From contig NZ_CP018793.1 of NCBI RefSeq assembly GCF_002139875.1, forward strand, positions 1,426,001 through 1,490,000: a stretch of 64,000 bases of DNA, in the 5' to 3' direction. Position numbers and translations under genes: made by a program. The notes beneath the pieces are model-generated. The model had not been told where the DNA came from and made no database searches. It saw only the letters and a list, made by a program, of their open reading frames with translations. Position 1 is the stretch's first letter, and each line of letters starts with the position of its first letter. The DNA is from Campylobacter vicugnae. GTDB taxonomy: Bacteria; Campylobacterota; Campylobacteria; Campylobacterales; Campylobacteraceae. Shown piece after piece: positions 30,592 to 38,774 of the stretch.

Positions 30592-31475
30592 GAATAGATA
30601 ATAACAACAACAATATAAAACAATACATATATAGCATATATAGTAACAATAATAACAATAACAACAATATAAAAAGAGTATTCAAACATATATCAAACTT
30701 TTTATTACTACCACTAAGTATATTAATATCCATATCCATACTTAGTGGATGTTCATCTAAAAATATAGATAGTATTAATAATAGCAACCTTGTTACCGCT
30801 TCTTTTACTAATGGTAATGGAATGTTTTTAAAACTAGATGATTCTAAAGGATTTGTAGGAGATAGCATTAAAGCCCCAGATGAATTAAAAGCTCCTGATA
30901 GAAATCCTAATATAAGCAGTGAGAATATTAGGCCTATATTAAAAGCATCTATGCTAAGTGATGAGTTTACTCCACCACTAAGTCTTAGATCACTTGATAC
31001 TGGCTTACCTCTTATAGTAAATTTAAATAAGTCAGATGAGACATTTAATTGGAATTTAAGAGAGGTAAAGGCATTTAACCCAAGTATAATAAGTAGTATA
31101 AAATCAATTGATAATTTTAGAAATCTTAAATTTGAGTATATACAGTTTGTATCAACTAATAATATTGATATGTGCTTAGCAATTGATGAGAGTGGGCTAT
31201 TTACTCTAAAGAGTTGTAGTGATGATTTAAATAATAAGAAGTTTGAGACTGTATATCAGCTAATACCAATGAATACTGATGCAGTACAGATTAGATCACT
31301 TGTATTAAATGGTAAAGAGTGTATAAGTACATTTGAAAATCCAAATCTAGAGCCTTGGCAAAGAGTTGGTATAAATAGATGTACATTAGATGAAACCTTT
31401 ATAGCTGATATAAAAAGATTATGGGCTATAATGCCTGAGCTTAAAGCTGCGATGGTGTTGTTGCCGATTGAGTGA
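30588..31475 (+). CDS. cdtC: CDT lectin-like subunit: CdtA-like lipoprotein N-terminus with CdtC-like domain
   Basis: A 295-residue protein. Residues 1-37 are Asn-rich, encoded by AAC/AAT triplet runs. A hydrophobic stretch ends in a lipobox LSGC with Cys55, so it should be a lipoprotein. Residues 56-120 are low-complexity and Pro-rich, resembling the N-terminal part of CdtA. Residues about 121-295 match CdtC (SLRSLDTG, YIQFVSTNN, MCLAIDESG, TDAVQIRSLVL, GINRCTLDE), a ricin-type lectin fold that binds target cells and delivers CdtB. CdtC is normally about 190 residues without lipobox. No separate cdtA is present. Its ATG overlaps the cdtB stop. A strong terminator follows. Confidence 0.85.
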   Translation: MRIDNNNNNIKQYIYSIYSNNNNNNNNIKRVFKHISNFLLLPLSILISISILSGCSSKNIDSINNSNLVTASFTNGNGMFLKLDDSKGFVGDSIKAPDELKAPDRNPNISSENIRPILKASMLSDEFTPPLSLRSLDTGLPLIVNLNKSDETFNWNLREVKAFNPSIISSIKSIDNFRNLKFEYIQFVSTNNIDMCLAIDESGLFTLKSCSDDLNNKKFETVYQLIPMNTDAVQIRSLVLNGKECISTFENPNLEPWQRVGINRCTLDETFIADIKRLWAIMPELKAAMVLLPIE

Positions 31476-31501
31476 AAATATATCAAAATAAAGATATAAA
31501 A

Positions 31502-31527
31502 TAAAAGACCTTATAAAAGGTCTTTTA
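31502..31527. terminator. Bidirectional terminator between cdtC and the acyltransferase gene
   Basis: An 11-bp stem, TAAAAGACCTT (31502-31512), loop ATAA, AAGGTCTTTTA (31517-31527), with T-rich sequence on both exits. It separates two convergent genes. Confidence 0.85.
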
Positions 31528-31548
31528 TTCTTGTTTTAAGTATGACTG

Positions 31549-32637
31549 TTATTTTTTATGTTCTTTATTAATTCTAATAACCTCAAATATAAATTTAATA
31601 TATCCGCCTTTATACCAATTTTTATTTGCTCTTATGAGTGCCTCTCCTAGTTTGTAGCTTAGGTGGTTTTTTATTGTTAGGGCTTTTTGATTGCTTGCTT
31701 CTAATTCTTTTATTTTATCTTGTAAAACTTTTATCTGCTCTTGTGGTGTTGGTTGTGGAATTGGTGGCTCTTGCTTAACTTCTTCAAACTTAAGTAATTT
31801 AAATTTTTCTTCATATTTTGGCAAAGGAATATCATAAGGCATATCTTTAAAATATGCAAAGCGATTTTTATTTTTATTACAATATATTGCATCATATATA
31901 AATTCTAATTTTTCTTGTGCTGTGTTTAAAGAGTCTAATTTGTCTTCAATTGCTTTAGGGGATAAGAATTCATTTTGGTTGTAAGTGTATTTGAATTGAT
32001 CATTATCAACTTTATCATATATTTTAGTCTTATTTGCGTCCCAGTTATGCACACATTCATTTAGCCAAAATATGTTATTTTTTACCTCTCTTATAGGATT
32101 TCCTGCATTTACTGTATTTGATAAGCAATTTTTTGTAAGCATACTCTTAGCACCAATTATAGAACCCGAAGCCACAAAAACACCTTTAGTTACGCCAATC
32201 TCTTGACCAAACCATACATGATCTCCAATATAAATACTTTTTGTTAAATTAATACGTTTATTAGTATCGCTGTCATATATTAAATGTGGATCAGCATTTC
32301 TAAACCAAATAGTATGAGAATATAAGCAATTATTACCAATAATTATATTTTTTCTCTCGGATATCAAAAAAGTTCTAGGACCAGCTGGATTATAATAATT
32401 ATTATTTCCGCCATAAAATAAACAATTAGAATGAAGCGTAATATTTAATAATGTAGTGCTATCGCCTAAAAATACTAAAGCATTATCACCGCCAAAGCAA
32501 ATACTTGAATTTTTTAATCTACATTTTGGGGTTAGAAATAAGATATTGTTTTTACCAATAAAAGTTATTTTAATTTTATCAAATTGCTCCAAATCTCCAT
32601 AAATCACATTCCCATTTTCTCTTATATGCTTTTGCAT
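31549..32637 (-). CDS. Left-handed beta-helix acyltransferase-like protein with shared C-terminal module
   Basis: A 362-residue protein. Residues about 15-190 have hexapeptide-type repeats and the acetyltransferase-like end YIGDHVWFGQEIGVTKGV followed by ASGSIIGAKSMLTKN and NAGNPIREVK. It is therefore probably an O- or N-acyltransferase acting on a surface sugar. Residues 190-290 are unrecognised. A Pro-rich hinge (PPIPQPTPQ) leads to a coiled coil and a C-terminal module ending HLSYKLGEALIRANKNWYKG...; that module recurs in the SGNH-like protein at 43-44 kb. The gene lies between convergent cdtC and upstream kpsD, with a T15-containing upstream cassette. The acceptor is unknown. Confidence 0.8.
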   Translation of the reverse strand: MQKHIRENGNVIYGDLEQFDKIKITFIGKNNILFLTPKCRLKNSSICFGGDNALVFLGDSTTLLNITLHSNCLFYGGNNNYYNPAGPRTFLISERKNIIIGNNCLYSHTIWFRNADPHLIYDSDTNKRINLTKSIYIGDHVWFGQEIGVTKGVFVASGSIIGAKSMLTKNCLSNTVNAGNPIREVKNNIFWLNECVHNWDANKTKIYDKVDNDQFKYTYNQNEFLSPKAIEDKLDSLNTAQEKLEFIYDAIYCNKNKNRFAYFKDMPYDIPLPKYEEKFKLLKFEEVKQEPPIPQPTPQEQIKVLQDKIKELEASNQKALTIKNHLSYKLGEALIRANKNWYKGGYIKFIFEVIRINKEHKK

Positions 32638-32651
32638 TTTCTACCTTTTGC

Positions 32652-32740
32652 TTTCCTAAATTCAATTTGCAAACGGTAGGTTATCAAAAAAAAAAAAAAA
32701 CGAGATTAGAAAAATAGATTAATTATTTTATTTAAGATTT
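32652..32740 (-). repeat. 89-bp upstream cassette with T15 tract, copy 1
   Basis: This segment, starting 14 bp before the acyltransferase start codon, is 88/89 identical to 44694-44782. It contains 15 consecutive A on the plus strand (32686-32700; T on the coding strand), then GATAACC and, nearer the gene, AGGAAA as a ribosome-binding site. In Campylobacter, T-rich tracts upstream of the -10 set promoter strength, so tract length could modulate transcription. Confidence 0.85.
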
Positions 32741-32827
32741 TATTTATTATTATATCTATTGAAATTTTTTAAATGAGTATAACTAAGAATATAAACTATA
32801 TTTTAGTAGTGATAATAATTTAAATAT

Positions 32828-32859
32828 AAATTAGCACCACAATCTAATGATGCTAATTT
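32828..32859 (-). terminator. Stem-loop after kpsD
   Basis: AAATTAGCA (32828-32836) pairs with TGCTAATTT (32851-32859) across a 14-nt loop, 19 bp beyond the kpsD stop. It is a modest terminator candidate that would separate kpsD from the acyltransferase gene. Confidence 0.5.
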
Positions 32860-32878
32860 TTTATCTATATAAACTTAA

Positions 32879-34555
32879 CTATAGGTCTATAACTACCTTA
32901 GCAGCTATTGCTAGTTGATATAGAATTTGAGTTAGGATACTTGTAGCTTGAAGAGTTTTGCCTTCTACCTTTGGTAATACCAAAATTGAATCTCCAGGAT
33001 AGACATCTTCTCCGCTAGAAGCTCTAAATTTACCCGCTTTGCCATTAGCCGAAATAAGTATAACTCTACTACTATCAGCCCTAGCGCTTAGATCTCCTGC
33101 CATCTCTATATAATCTTCTATATCAGAATCAGCCACATGGGTAAATGCTCCTGGCATAGAGACTTCGCCTTGGACAATTACTATATTGTCTTTAGTTGGG
33201 ATATATATCGTATCATCTTCTTGCAATACAATCTGATTTATATCATCTTTATTACTAATTACTACTTGACCTTTTGGCTCAACCTGTCTAGCGCGTTCTA
33301 TAAACTCCAAAATAGATTTAGCCTCAGCAGCCCTTATCTGAGCTTCTTGTGTAGTAGCTGATGATGTCGTAAGTGCGATAGACTCTAGCTCTCTTAGATG
33401 CGAATCTATAAGATTTTTTTGCATTTTAGCTACACTTTTTCTAAAAAGCTGAATAGCATCTACATTAGATTGAGCATTAAAGCCAATCTTTTCCATAATC
33501 TCACCAAGCGTAGTCCCTTTAGGCACTACAATTGCTCTAGCTCCACTATGCTCTCCATCTATATTTACACGCACTTCAGTCGCGGCGTGATCGGTCATAA
33601 ACTCCACAGCATCGCCAGCCTTTAAACTAACAGATTCAAATTTAGAAAGCGGATAGCTATTAATTTGAATTTGACTATTATTGCTGTGGCTTTTTACTAT
33701 AGCTTGGGTTACTACAGGCTTAATTCCTGCTAGTCTTGCTAACTCTTTTAGGCTCATTGAGTTATCTTTTGCCTCAAATCTATATGAGCGAAGCACTTCT
33801 CCGCTTGCACTCATATATGCCCCAACGCTACCAACCAAGATCACATCGCCATTTTTTAAAGCAAACATCTCGATCTTACCATCTACCATAAAATCATATA
33901 GATCAATATTTTTATAAGGCTTATTATTTCGCACTACTGTGATATTGCGAAAGCTTCCATATTGTGGATTTATCCCACCAGCTTTATCTATAAATTGTAT
34001 AAGAGAATCTGAACTAAGTCCTTGATAAAGACCGGGCTTATTAACATTTCCAGTAACAAATATAGATACATTTTGATAGATACCCATATCGGCATAGACA
34101 TGGACATTTTCTTTAAATACTCTTTTTACGCTTTTTGAGATAACTGCTACTAAATTTGAATTTTTAACCCCTAAAAGTTTAATAACGCCTACCTTTGGTA
34201 AAAATATATTTCCTTGAGAATCTATAGTAAGCTGTTGTTCAAACTCATATGCGCCCCATAGCTTGACATTAACCACATCACCAATAGCAAGAATATAATC
34301 AGGATTATATATATGCTGACTAACCATTGTAAAATTACCGCTAAATAAATTCTCTCCAAATACTGTTTGAACATCTTGAGCAGTTATCGTAGTTTGATTG
34401 CCATCTTGTAGCATTTGAGTAGGATTTGTTTGGTTATTAGCGATATAAGATTGTGTATTTGTCGTAGTTGAATTGACTGAATTTATAGAGCTTACTGGCA
34501 TTATAGCGATTGCTGCGGTAGTAAATATAGTCAAAATAGATAGTACTTTTTTCAT
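32879..34555 (-). CDS. kpsD: Capsule export outer-membrane/periplasmic protein KpsD
   Basis: A 558-residue outer-membrane polysaccharide export protein. A signal peptide (about 1-22) and a Thr/Asn-rich spacer precede the Poly_export domain (PDYILAIGDVVNVKLWG, about 85-165). SLBB-type beta-grasp repeats follow (for example VTGNVNKPGLYQG and VQGEVSMPGAFTH), with a C-terminal helical end. It receives capsule from KpsE. It is separated from the kpsCSMTE run by the cdt genes and the acyltransferase gene, which is unusual, and has its own promoter region upstream of 34555 by inference. Confidence 0.93.
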   Translation of the reverse strand: MKKVLSILTIFTTAAIAIMPVSSINSVNSTTTNTQSYIANNQTNPTQMLQDGNQTTITAQDVQTVFGENLFSGNFTMVSQHIYNPDYILAIGDVVNVKLWGAYEFEQQLTIDSQGNIFLPKVGVIKLLGVKNSNLVAVISKSVKRVFKENVHVYADMGIYQNVSIFVTGNVNKPGLYQGLSSDSLIQFIDKAGGINPQYGSFRNITVVRNNKPYKNIDLYDFMVDGKIEMFALKNGDVILVGSVGAYMSASGEVLRSYRFEAKDNSMSLKELARLAGIKPVVTQAIVKSHSNNSQIQINSYPLSKFESVSLKAGDAVEFMTDHAATEVRVNIDGEHSGARAIVVPKGTTLGEIMEKIGFNAQSNVDAIQLFRKSVAKMQKNLIDSHLRELESIALTTSSATTQEAQIRAAEAKSILEFIERARQVEPKGQVVISNKDDINQIVLQEDDTIYIPTKDNIVIVQGEVSMPGAFTHVADSDIEDYIEMAGDLSARADSSRVILISANGKAGKFRASSGEDVYPGDSILVLPKVEGKTLQATSILTQILYQLAIAAKVVIDL

Positions 34556-34635
34556 TTATAATCTTTCCAAATTTAAATAGTCTCAAATTTTACTTAAAAT
34601 CAATTAATATCTAGCTTAAAAATTTTCTAAAAATA

Positions 34636-35007
34636 TTAGTGTCTGTTATACTCTTTTTTTCCTATTGTCTGCTCATTTAATCTTCTTGAGAGCATTAGAT
34701 CGATAATAGGCTGTTCTCTTTTATTAGCTCTTTGGCAGTGATTTTTTTGAAATTTATCTGTAATGTATATTACGATTTTTGCCCATCTTTTATGGCGCAT
34801 TCTCCACGCATGGCTAGAGACTGATTCCCACGCGTAGCCATTAAATATAGTCGCATTTACAAAGTGATCAAGCGCTCTTACGCCCTGCCTAGCACGAGAT
34901 GGATCACCAAATGTGCCTACAATAGCGATATAAATATAACCGATTATAGCCAATGGGACTAACGCACAAAGCAAAATAGTCCCAGCTAGCTTCTCTTTTA
35001 TTCTCAA
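34636..35007 (-). CDS. Small membrane protein downstream of P450
   Basis: A 123-residue protein with one N-terminal membrane helix (about 10-33), then a basic, Arg/His-rich cytoplasmic or periplasmic part (VSSHAWRMRHKRWAKIVI). I do not recognise a family. In C. jejuni a small membrane protein gene also sits beside the P450 and capsule genes, so this is probably its positional counterpart. It begins 2 nt after the P450 stop and must be co-transcribed with it. Confidence 0.7.
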   Translation of the reverse strand: MRIKEKLAGTILLCALVPLAIIGYIYIAIVGTFGDPSRARQGVRALDHFVNATIFNGYAWESVSSHAWRMRHKRWAKIVIYITDKFQKNHCQRANKREQPIIDLMLSRRLNEQTIGKKEYNRH

Positions 35008-35009
35008 AT

Positions 35010-36368
35010 TTACTGCCTTTTTGACATCTTTATCATCATACCATTGGCTGAACGAACCGTGAGCCTACCGACAACATCAGGGACAAACCCATCTTTTAAT
35101 TCCAACTTAAATTCGCGTAAAATATTAGCTAAAATTATAATCGCCTCTTGCATAGCAAAGCCTTGCCCGATACAAATTCGCTCACCTAACCCAAATGGCA
35201 TATATTTCTCTTTTGGAATATTTTCATTATGTCTATCTGGTCTAAACTCATGTGGAGCTTCCCAAAAATCATCATGTCTATGAATTAGCCATGGTGCAAC
35301 GACAACCCCAGATCCTTTTTGTAAAACCTTATCTCTTATCTTAGCCTCGCCTTTACTTTGACGAGCAAAGAATCCAACTGGCGGATATAACCTTAGGGCT
35401 TCTTTAAAGACATTAGTTAAATATTTCATCTCTTTAATATCTGAAATGCTAAATTTGCCATCTTTATTAATGCTAATTATCTCATTATATGCTTTTTGCT
35501 GAGCGTCTTGATCAAGGCTTAAACAGTATAGAGTCCAAGTAAGCGAACTCGCTGTAGTCTCATGACCTGCTAAAAATAGCATTGATACTTGATCTAAAAT
35601 CTCTTCAAAACTAAAACGCTCCCCGCTACTAGCATCTACTGTATGTAAAAGCGATGAGAGAATATCGCTATAATTATCGCTTTTATAACTATCATACCTA
35701 GGTTGAATAATATCTGAAAGACTCTTTCTAATTACAGCTCCAGCTTTCATTCTCTTATTTTCACCAAGAATATTTGAAAGCCATTGTGGTACACAAAAAA
35801 ACTTCCTAATAGCTGTTCTAGCAGTCTCTTCTTGAAATGTTACAAATGCGTGTAAAATCTCCTTGCCTTTTATCTCATCTAGCTTAGAACTCATAATAGT
35901 ACGAAATATCACATCTGCAGTTACAAATGTCATATGCTCATCAACCTCAACGATAGATCCATCAGGATATTTTCTAAATCTCTCCATCATATCAGCAGCC
36001 GCACTACTCATCAGATCAAAAACCTTGCTAATCCTAGTCATCTCAAAACTTGGTTTTAAAAGCTCTCTTTGCTTTTTCCACACCTCGCCATTAGTAGTAA
36101 AAATACTAACACCCAAAAGAGGCTTTAAAAGCTCATGGAGCATATCACTTTTTGGGAATTCTTTAACATTATCTATCATAATTTTACGAACTTCTTTAGG
36201 ATCATTTACCACAAAAAGATCAAATCCAGGCATCTTTACCCTACCAGCTCTCATCTTATAGCTTTTAGCATATAAGCCATCTAGCCACGATCTGCGCTTG
36301 AGCAAAAATGTCGTTATCAGCCCAGCTTTGCTATTATGCGGTTTTGGATGAAATGGACAAACTCCCAT
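35010..36368 (-). CDS. Cytochrome P450
   Basis: A 452-residue soluble-type P450. The I-helix oxygen-binding motif is LFLAGHETTASS, the K-helix ExxR is KEALRLYPP, and the heme-cysteine loop is FGLGERICIGQGFAMQE. No membrane anchor is apparent. Campylobacter jejuni has one P450 (CYP172 family) next to its capsule genes and this looks like the same gene by context. The substrate and redox partners are unknown and no ferredoxin gene is adjacent. It lies 9 nt after the hydrolase-like gene. Confidence 0.95.
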   Translation of the reverse strand: MGVCPFHPKPHNSKAGLITTFLLKRRSWLDGLYAKSYKMRAGRVKMPGFDLFVVNDPKEVRKIMIDNVKEFPKSDMLHELLKPLLGVSIFTTNGEVWKKQRELLKPSFEMTRISKVFDLMSSAAADMMERFRKYPDGSIVEVDEHMTFVTADVIFRTIMSSKLDEIKGKEILHAFVTFQEETARTAIRKFFCVPQWLSNILGENKRMKAGAVIRKSLSDIIQPRYDSYKSDNYSDILSSLLHTVDASSGERFSFEEILDQVSMLFLAGHETTASSLTWTLYCLSLDQDAQQKAYNEIISINKDGKFSISDIKEMKYLTNVFKEALRLYPPVGFFARQSKGEAKIRDKVLQKGSGVVVAPWLIHRHDDFWEAPHEFRPDRHNENIPKEKYMPFGLGERICIGQGFAMQEAIIILANILREFKLELKDGFVPDVVGRLTVRSANGMMIKMSKRQ

Positions 36369-36377
36369 ATCTACTCC

Positions 36378-37484
36378 TTAAAATACTTTATCTTCAAGTC
36401 TGCTAGGATCTGCGATCATATAAAAATAATCATATCCACCGCTAATTTGAGTAGCTTTAAGATACAAAAAATGCACCTCATACCACTTATACCTTATGTT
36501 TTTATAGGTTTTTTTATCATAAATTTTAAAAAATCTCACTGATATTAAATTTGGTGAGTGTTTGGCTTTAATATTTGATTTTTTAACATAATCAAGCATA
36601 AAAAAGCAAGCACCATCTATTTTAGAGCTAAAATCTAGCCAAGTAATATCTGAATTTGCTACTATCTCAAGCTCTTTTTTAAATTTATCTCCACACTTTT
36701 GAAACGATGTAAGCGGCACACATCCGCCAATCAATACAAGCTTTAAATTTGATATATTTAAACCTTCGAGTTTGCACTTTTTTATAACCTTTGCTACGCT
36801 ACTAATAGCCAAAATCGTCCCTACGCTATGAGCTACAACCATAATCTCGGTATTGTTATTTTGATTATTTTTTATACTATTTATTATCGCATTAGCAAAA
36901 AACTCATTTCTCTCATCTATTCCATCAACTCTTTGCTGAGCATATCTATAACAAAACTTATATATACTAAGCAGCCAAAATATTCCAGCCTTTTGTCCGA
37001 TATAAAATATTGCTTTAGTGCCAAGATAAAATATCAAAATAGCAACCAAACCCCATAAAAGAGTAATCCCCATAATAGAGCCTAAAATATAACAAACCAA
37101 AATAATCATAAAATATGAAAATAATATAAATAATAAAGGATAATATCCAGCAATAAGCTGAGTGCGTGAATATTTTGCTACCATATAGGTTACACCAGAG
37201 ATAGTATAACCGATAAAAAATGCAATAAGTGCAGCAAATACATCAAAAAATTTCTTACAAAAATGCTCTATTACTATATCGTTCCAAGCTAAAAAACTAT
37301 ATCTAGTTTTACAACCTTTATAATCTATAATAAAATTTGGAATTTCTGCATTTTCTAATTTATTTAAATTTAAACAATTTTGCTCTATTCTACTTGTTTT
37401 AACAATATTGCTCTTAAAGATGGAGTAGTAATACTTTGGACTTCTAGGATCAAACCCAGCGATATAAAAAACTTCTCTATTCAC
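36378..37484 (-). CDS. Membrane-associated alpha/beta-hydrolase-like protein preceded by poly-G
   Basis: A 368-residue protein with about two or three membrane helices (residues about 75-175). A C-terminal domain then carries a lipase-type nucleophile elbow, VVAHSVGTI. Active-site Asp and His are not obvious to me, so activity is uncertain. The first usable codon is GTG at 37484; ten G (coding strand) lie 5 nt before it. A -10-like TAGAAT (37527-37522) lies upstream of the tract. It probably heads a transcript with P450 and the small membrane protein. C. jejuni has an integral membrane protein gene at the same position. Tract-length changes could switch expression. Confidence 0.75.
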   Translation of the reverse strand: MNREVFYIAGFDPRSPKYYYSIFKSNIVKTSRIEQNCLNLNKLENAEIPNFIIDYKGCKTRYSFLAWNDIVIEHFCKKFFDVFAALIAFFIGYTISGVTYMVAKYSRTQLIAGYYPLLFILFSYFMIILVCYILGSIMGITLLWGLVAILIFYLGTKAIFYIGQKAGIFWLLSIYKFCYRYAQQRVDGIDERNEFFANAIINSIKNNQNNNTEIMVVAHSVGTILAISSVAKVIKKCKLEGLNISNLKLVLIGGCVPLTSFQKCGDKFKKELEIVANSDITWLDFSSKIDGACFFMLDYVKKSNIKAKHSPNLISVRFFKIYDKKTYKNIRYKWYEVHFLYLKATQISGGYDYFYMIADPSRLEDKVF

Positions 37485-37489
37485 CTCTA

Positions 37490-37499
37490 CCCCCCCCCC
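37490..37499 (-). repeat. Poly-G10 tract upstream of hydrolase-like gene
   Basis: Ten consecutive C on the plus strand (G on the coding strand), directly upstream of the assumed GTG start. Poly-G/C runs of 8 or more are the classic slipped-strand contingency tracts in Campylobacter. Confidence 0.9.
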
Positions 37500-37592
37500 A
37501 CTAATAATTTACAAATTGGCTATTCTATCAAATTTAATCATAAGCAAAACTTAAATTAAGATTATAAAACCCTTATTAATCTTAGTTTTTGA

Positions 37593-38774
37593 TTAATTTT
37601 TAAATTTAAGTTTTATGAGCCAATCATCTAGCGTTTGCTCAAATCCAATACCATTGCTATGGTAAAATTTTAAATCTTTTAGCATATATTTTTGCTCCAC
37701 CCATCCGCCAAAATCATGAGGATATAGATAATCTTTTTTGGCTGGGTTTGTATTGATAAGATATGGTGGCACTGGTAAGGCTGGATTTTTAGCTATATAA
37801 TCTAAAGCTAAATTTATAGCCTTATAACTTGAGTTTGACTTAGGAGAATTGGCTAAATATACAACACACTGAGAAAGTATAATCCTAGCTTCAGGGTAGC
37901 CGATTTTAGATACTGCTAGCATAGTATTTGTAGCAATATTTAGAGCATTTGGATTGGCATTGCCTATATCTTCACTAGCAAATATCACCATTCTACGCGC
38001 TAAAAACTCTGGCTCCTCCCCAGCTGCTATAAGCCTTGCAAGATAATATATCGCTGCATCTACATCGCTACCACGCAGACTTTTTATCATGGCACTTATA
38101 AGGTTATAGTGAGTATCTTTACTACTACTTCCCTCGCCAAAACTAGAACATCTAAGGGTTTTTAAAGTTTTTAGGCTTATATTTTTATCTATATTTAGCG
38201 CATATTCAAGCAAATTTAGCATACTTCTAGCATCTCCTGAACTTGAGCTAATTAGATACTCTTTGGCCTCTTGATTGATTTGAAAATATATGCTTTTTTG
38301 AATATCATTTAAGAGTTTTTCTAAATCATCATAAGATAGTGGCTTAAACTCAAATATCATCATTCTTGAGCGAATACCGCTACTTACTGTAAATTTAGGA
38401 TTTTCTGTGGTAGCACCTATGATTATACATTTTTTCTCTTCCATAGGGATTAAAAGCGTCTCTTGTTGAGTTTTGCTTAAGCGATGAAACTCATCTATAA
38501 ATATAAGCGGTAGATAAAAAGAATCTTCAAATTTTGCTATAATTTTTCTAATATCTTCGCTTTTTAAATTTGCCCCATCAAGCTCAAAAAACTCATACTC
38601 CATCTGTTTAGCAATAATCTTAGCCATTGTAGTCTTGCCACTTCCTGCACTACCAAAAAATAGACTATGAGGAATATTTTTATTCTTTATAAATTTAGCA
38701 AAAATTTCTCTAATATCATCATGACCTACCATTTGTTCTATTTTATTTGGTCTAAACTTAACACTTAAATTCAT
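37593..38774 (-). CDS. rarA: Replication-associated recombination protein A (RarA/MgsA)
   Basis: A 393-residue AAA+ ATPase related to clamp-loader subunits and RuvB, acting at stalled replication forks. Walker A is GSAGSGKTTMAK (about 41-52), Walker B is LIFIDEFHRL, sensor 1 is IGATTENPKF, and the C-terminal tetramerisation region carries SEDIGNANPNALNIA. The length is a little short compared with E. coli (447), normal for the group. It overlaps the upstream EamA gene by 17 nt. Confidence 0.95.
   Translation of the reverse strand: MNLSVKFRPNKIEQMVGHDDIREIFAKFIKNKNIPHSLFFGSAGSGKTTMAKIIAKQMEYEFFELDGANLKSEDIRKIIAKFEDSFYLPLIFIDEFHRLSKTQQETLLIPMEEKKCIIIGATTENPKFTVSSGIRSRMMIFEFKPLSYDDLEKLLNDIQKSIYFQINQEAKEYLISSSSGDARSMLNLLEYALNIDKNISLKTLKTLRCSSFGEGSSSKDTHYNLISAMIKSLRGSDVDAAIYYLARLIAAGEEPEFLARRMVIFASEDIGNANPNALNIATNTMLAVSKIGYPEARIILSQCVVYLANSPKSNSSYKAINLALDYIAKNPALPVPPYLINTNPAKKDYLYPHDFGGWVEQKYMLKDLKFYHSNGIGFEQTLDDWLIKLKFKN

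Noticed and set aside
30600..30672. Triplet repeats considered as a CRISPR or minisatellite
   Set aside because: They are irregular AAC/AAT codons within a coding frame, with no spacer-repeat structure; no CRISPR array was found in the window.
30575..30868. Minus-strand frame of 97 residues with poly-Leu
   Set aside because: Poly-Leu is the antisense of the AAC/AAT triplet run in cdtC; no independent support.
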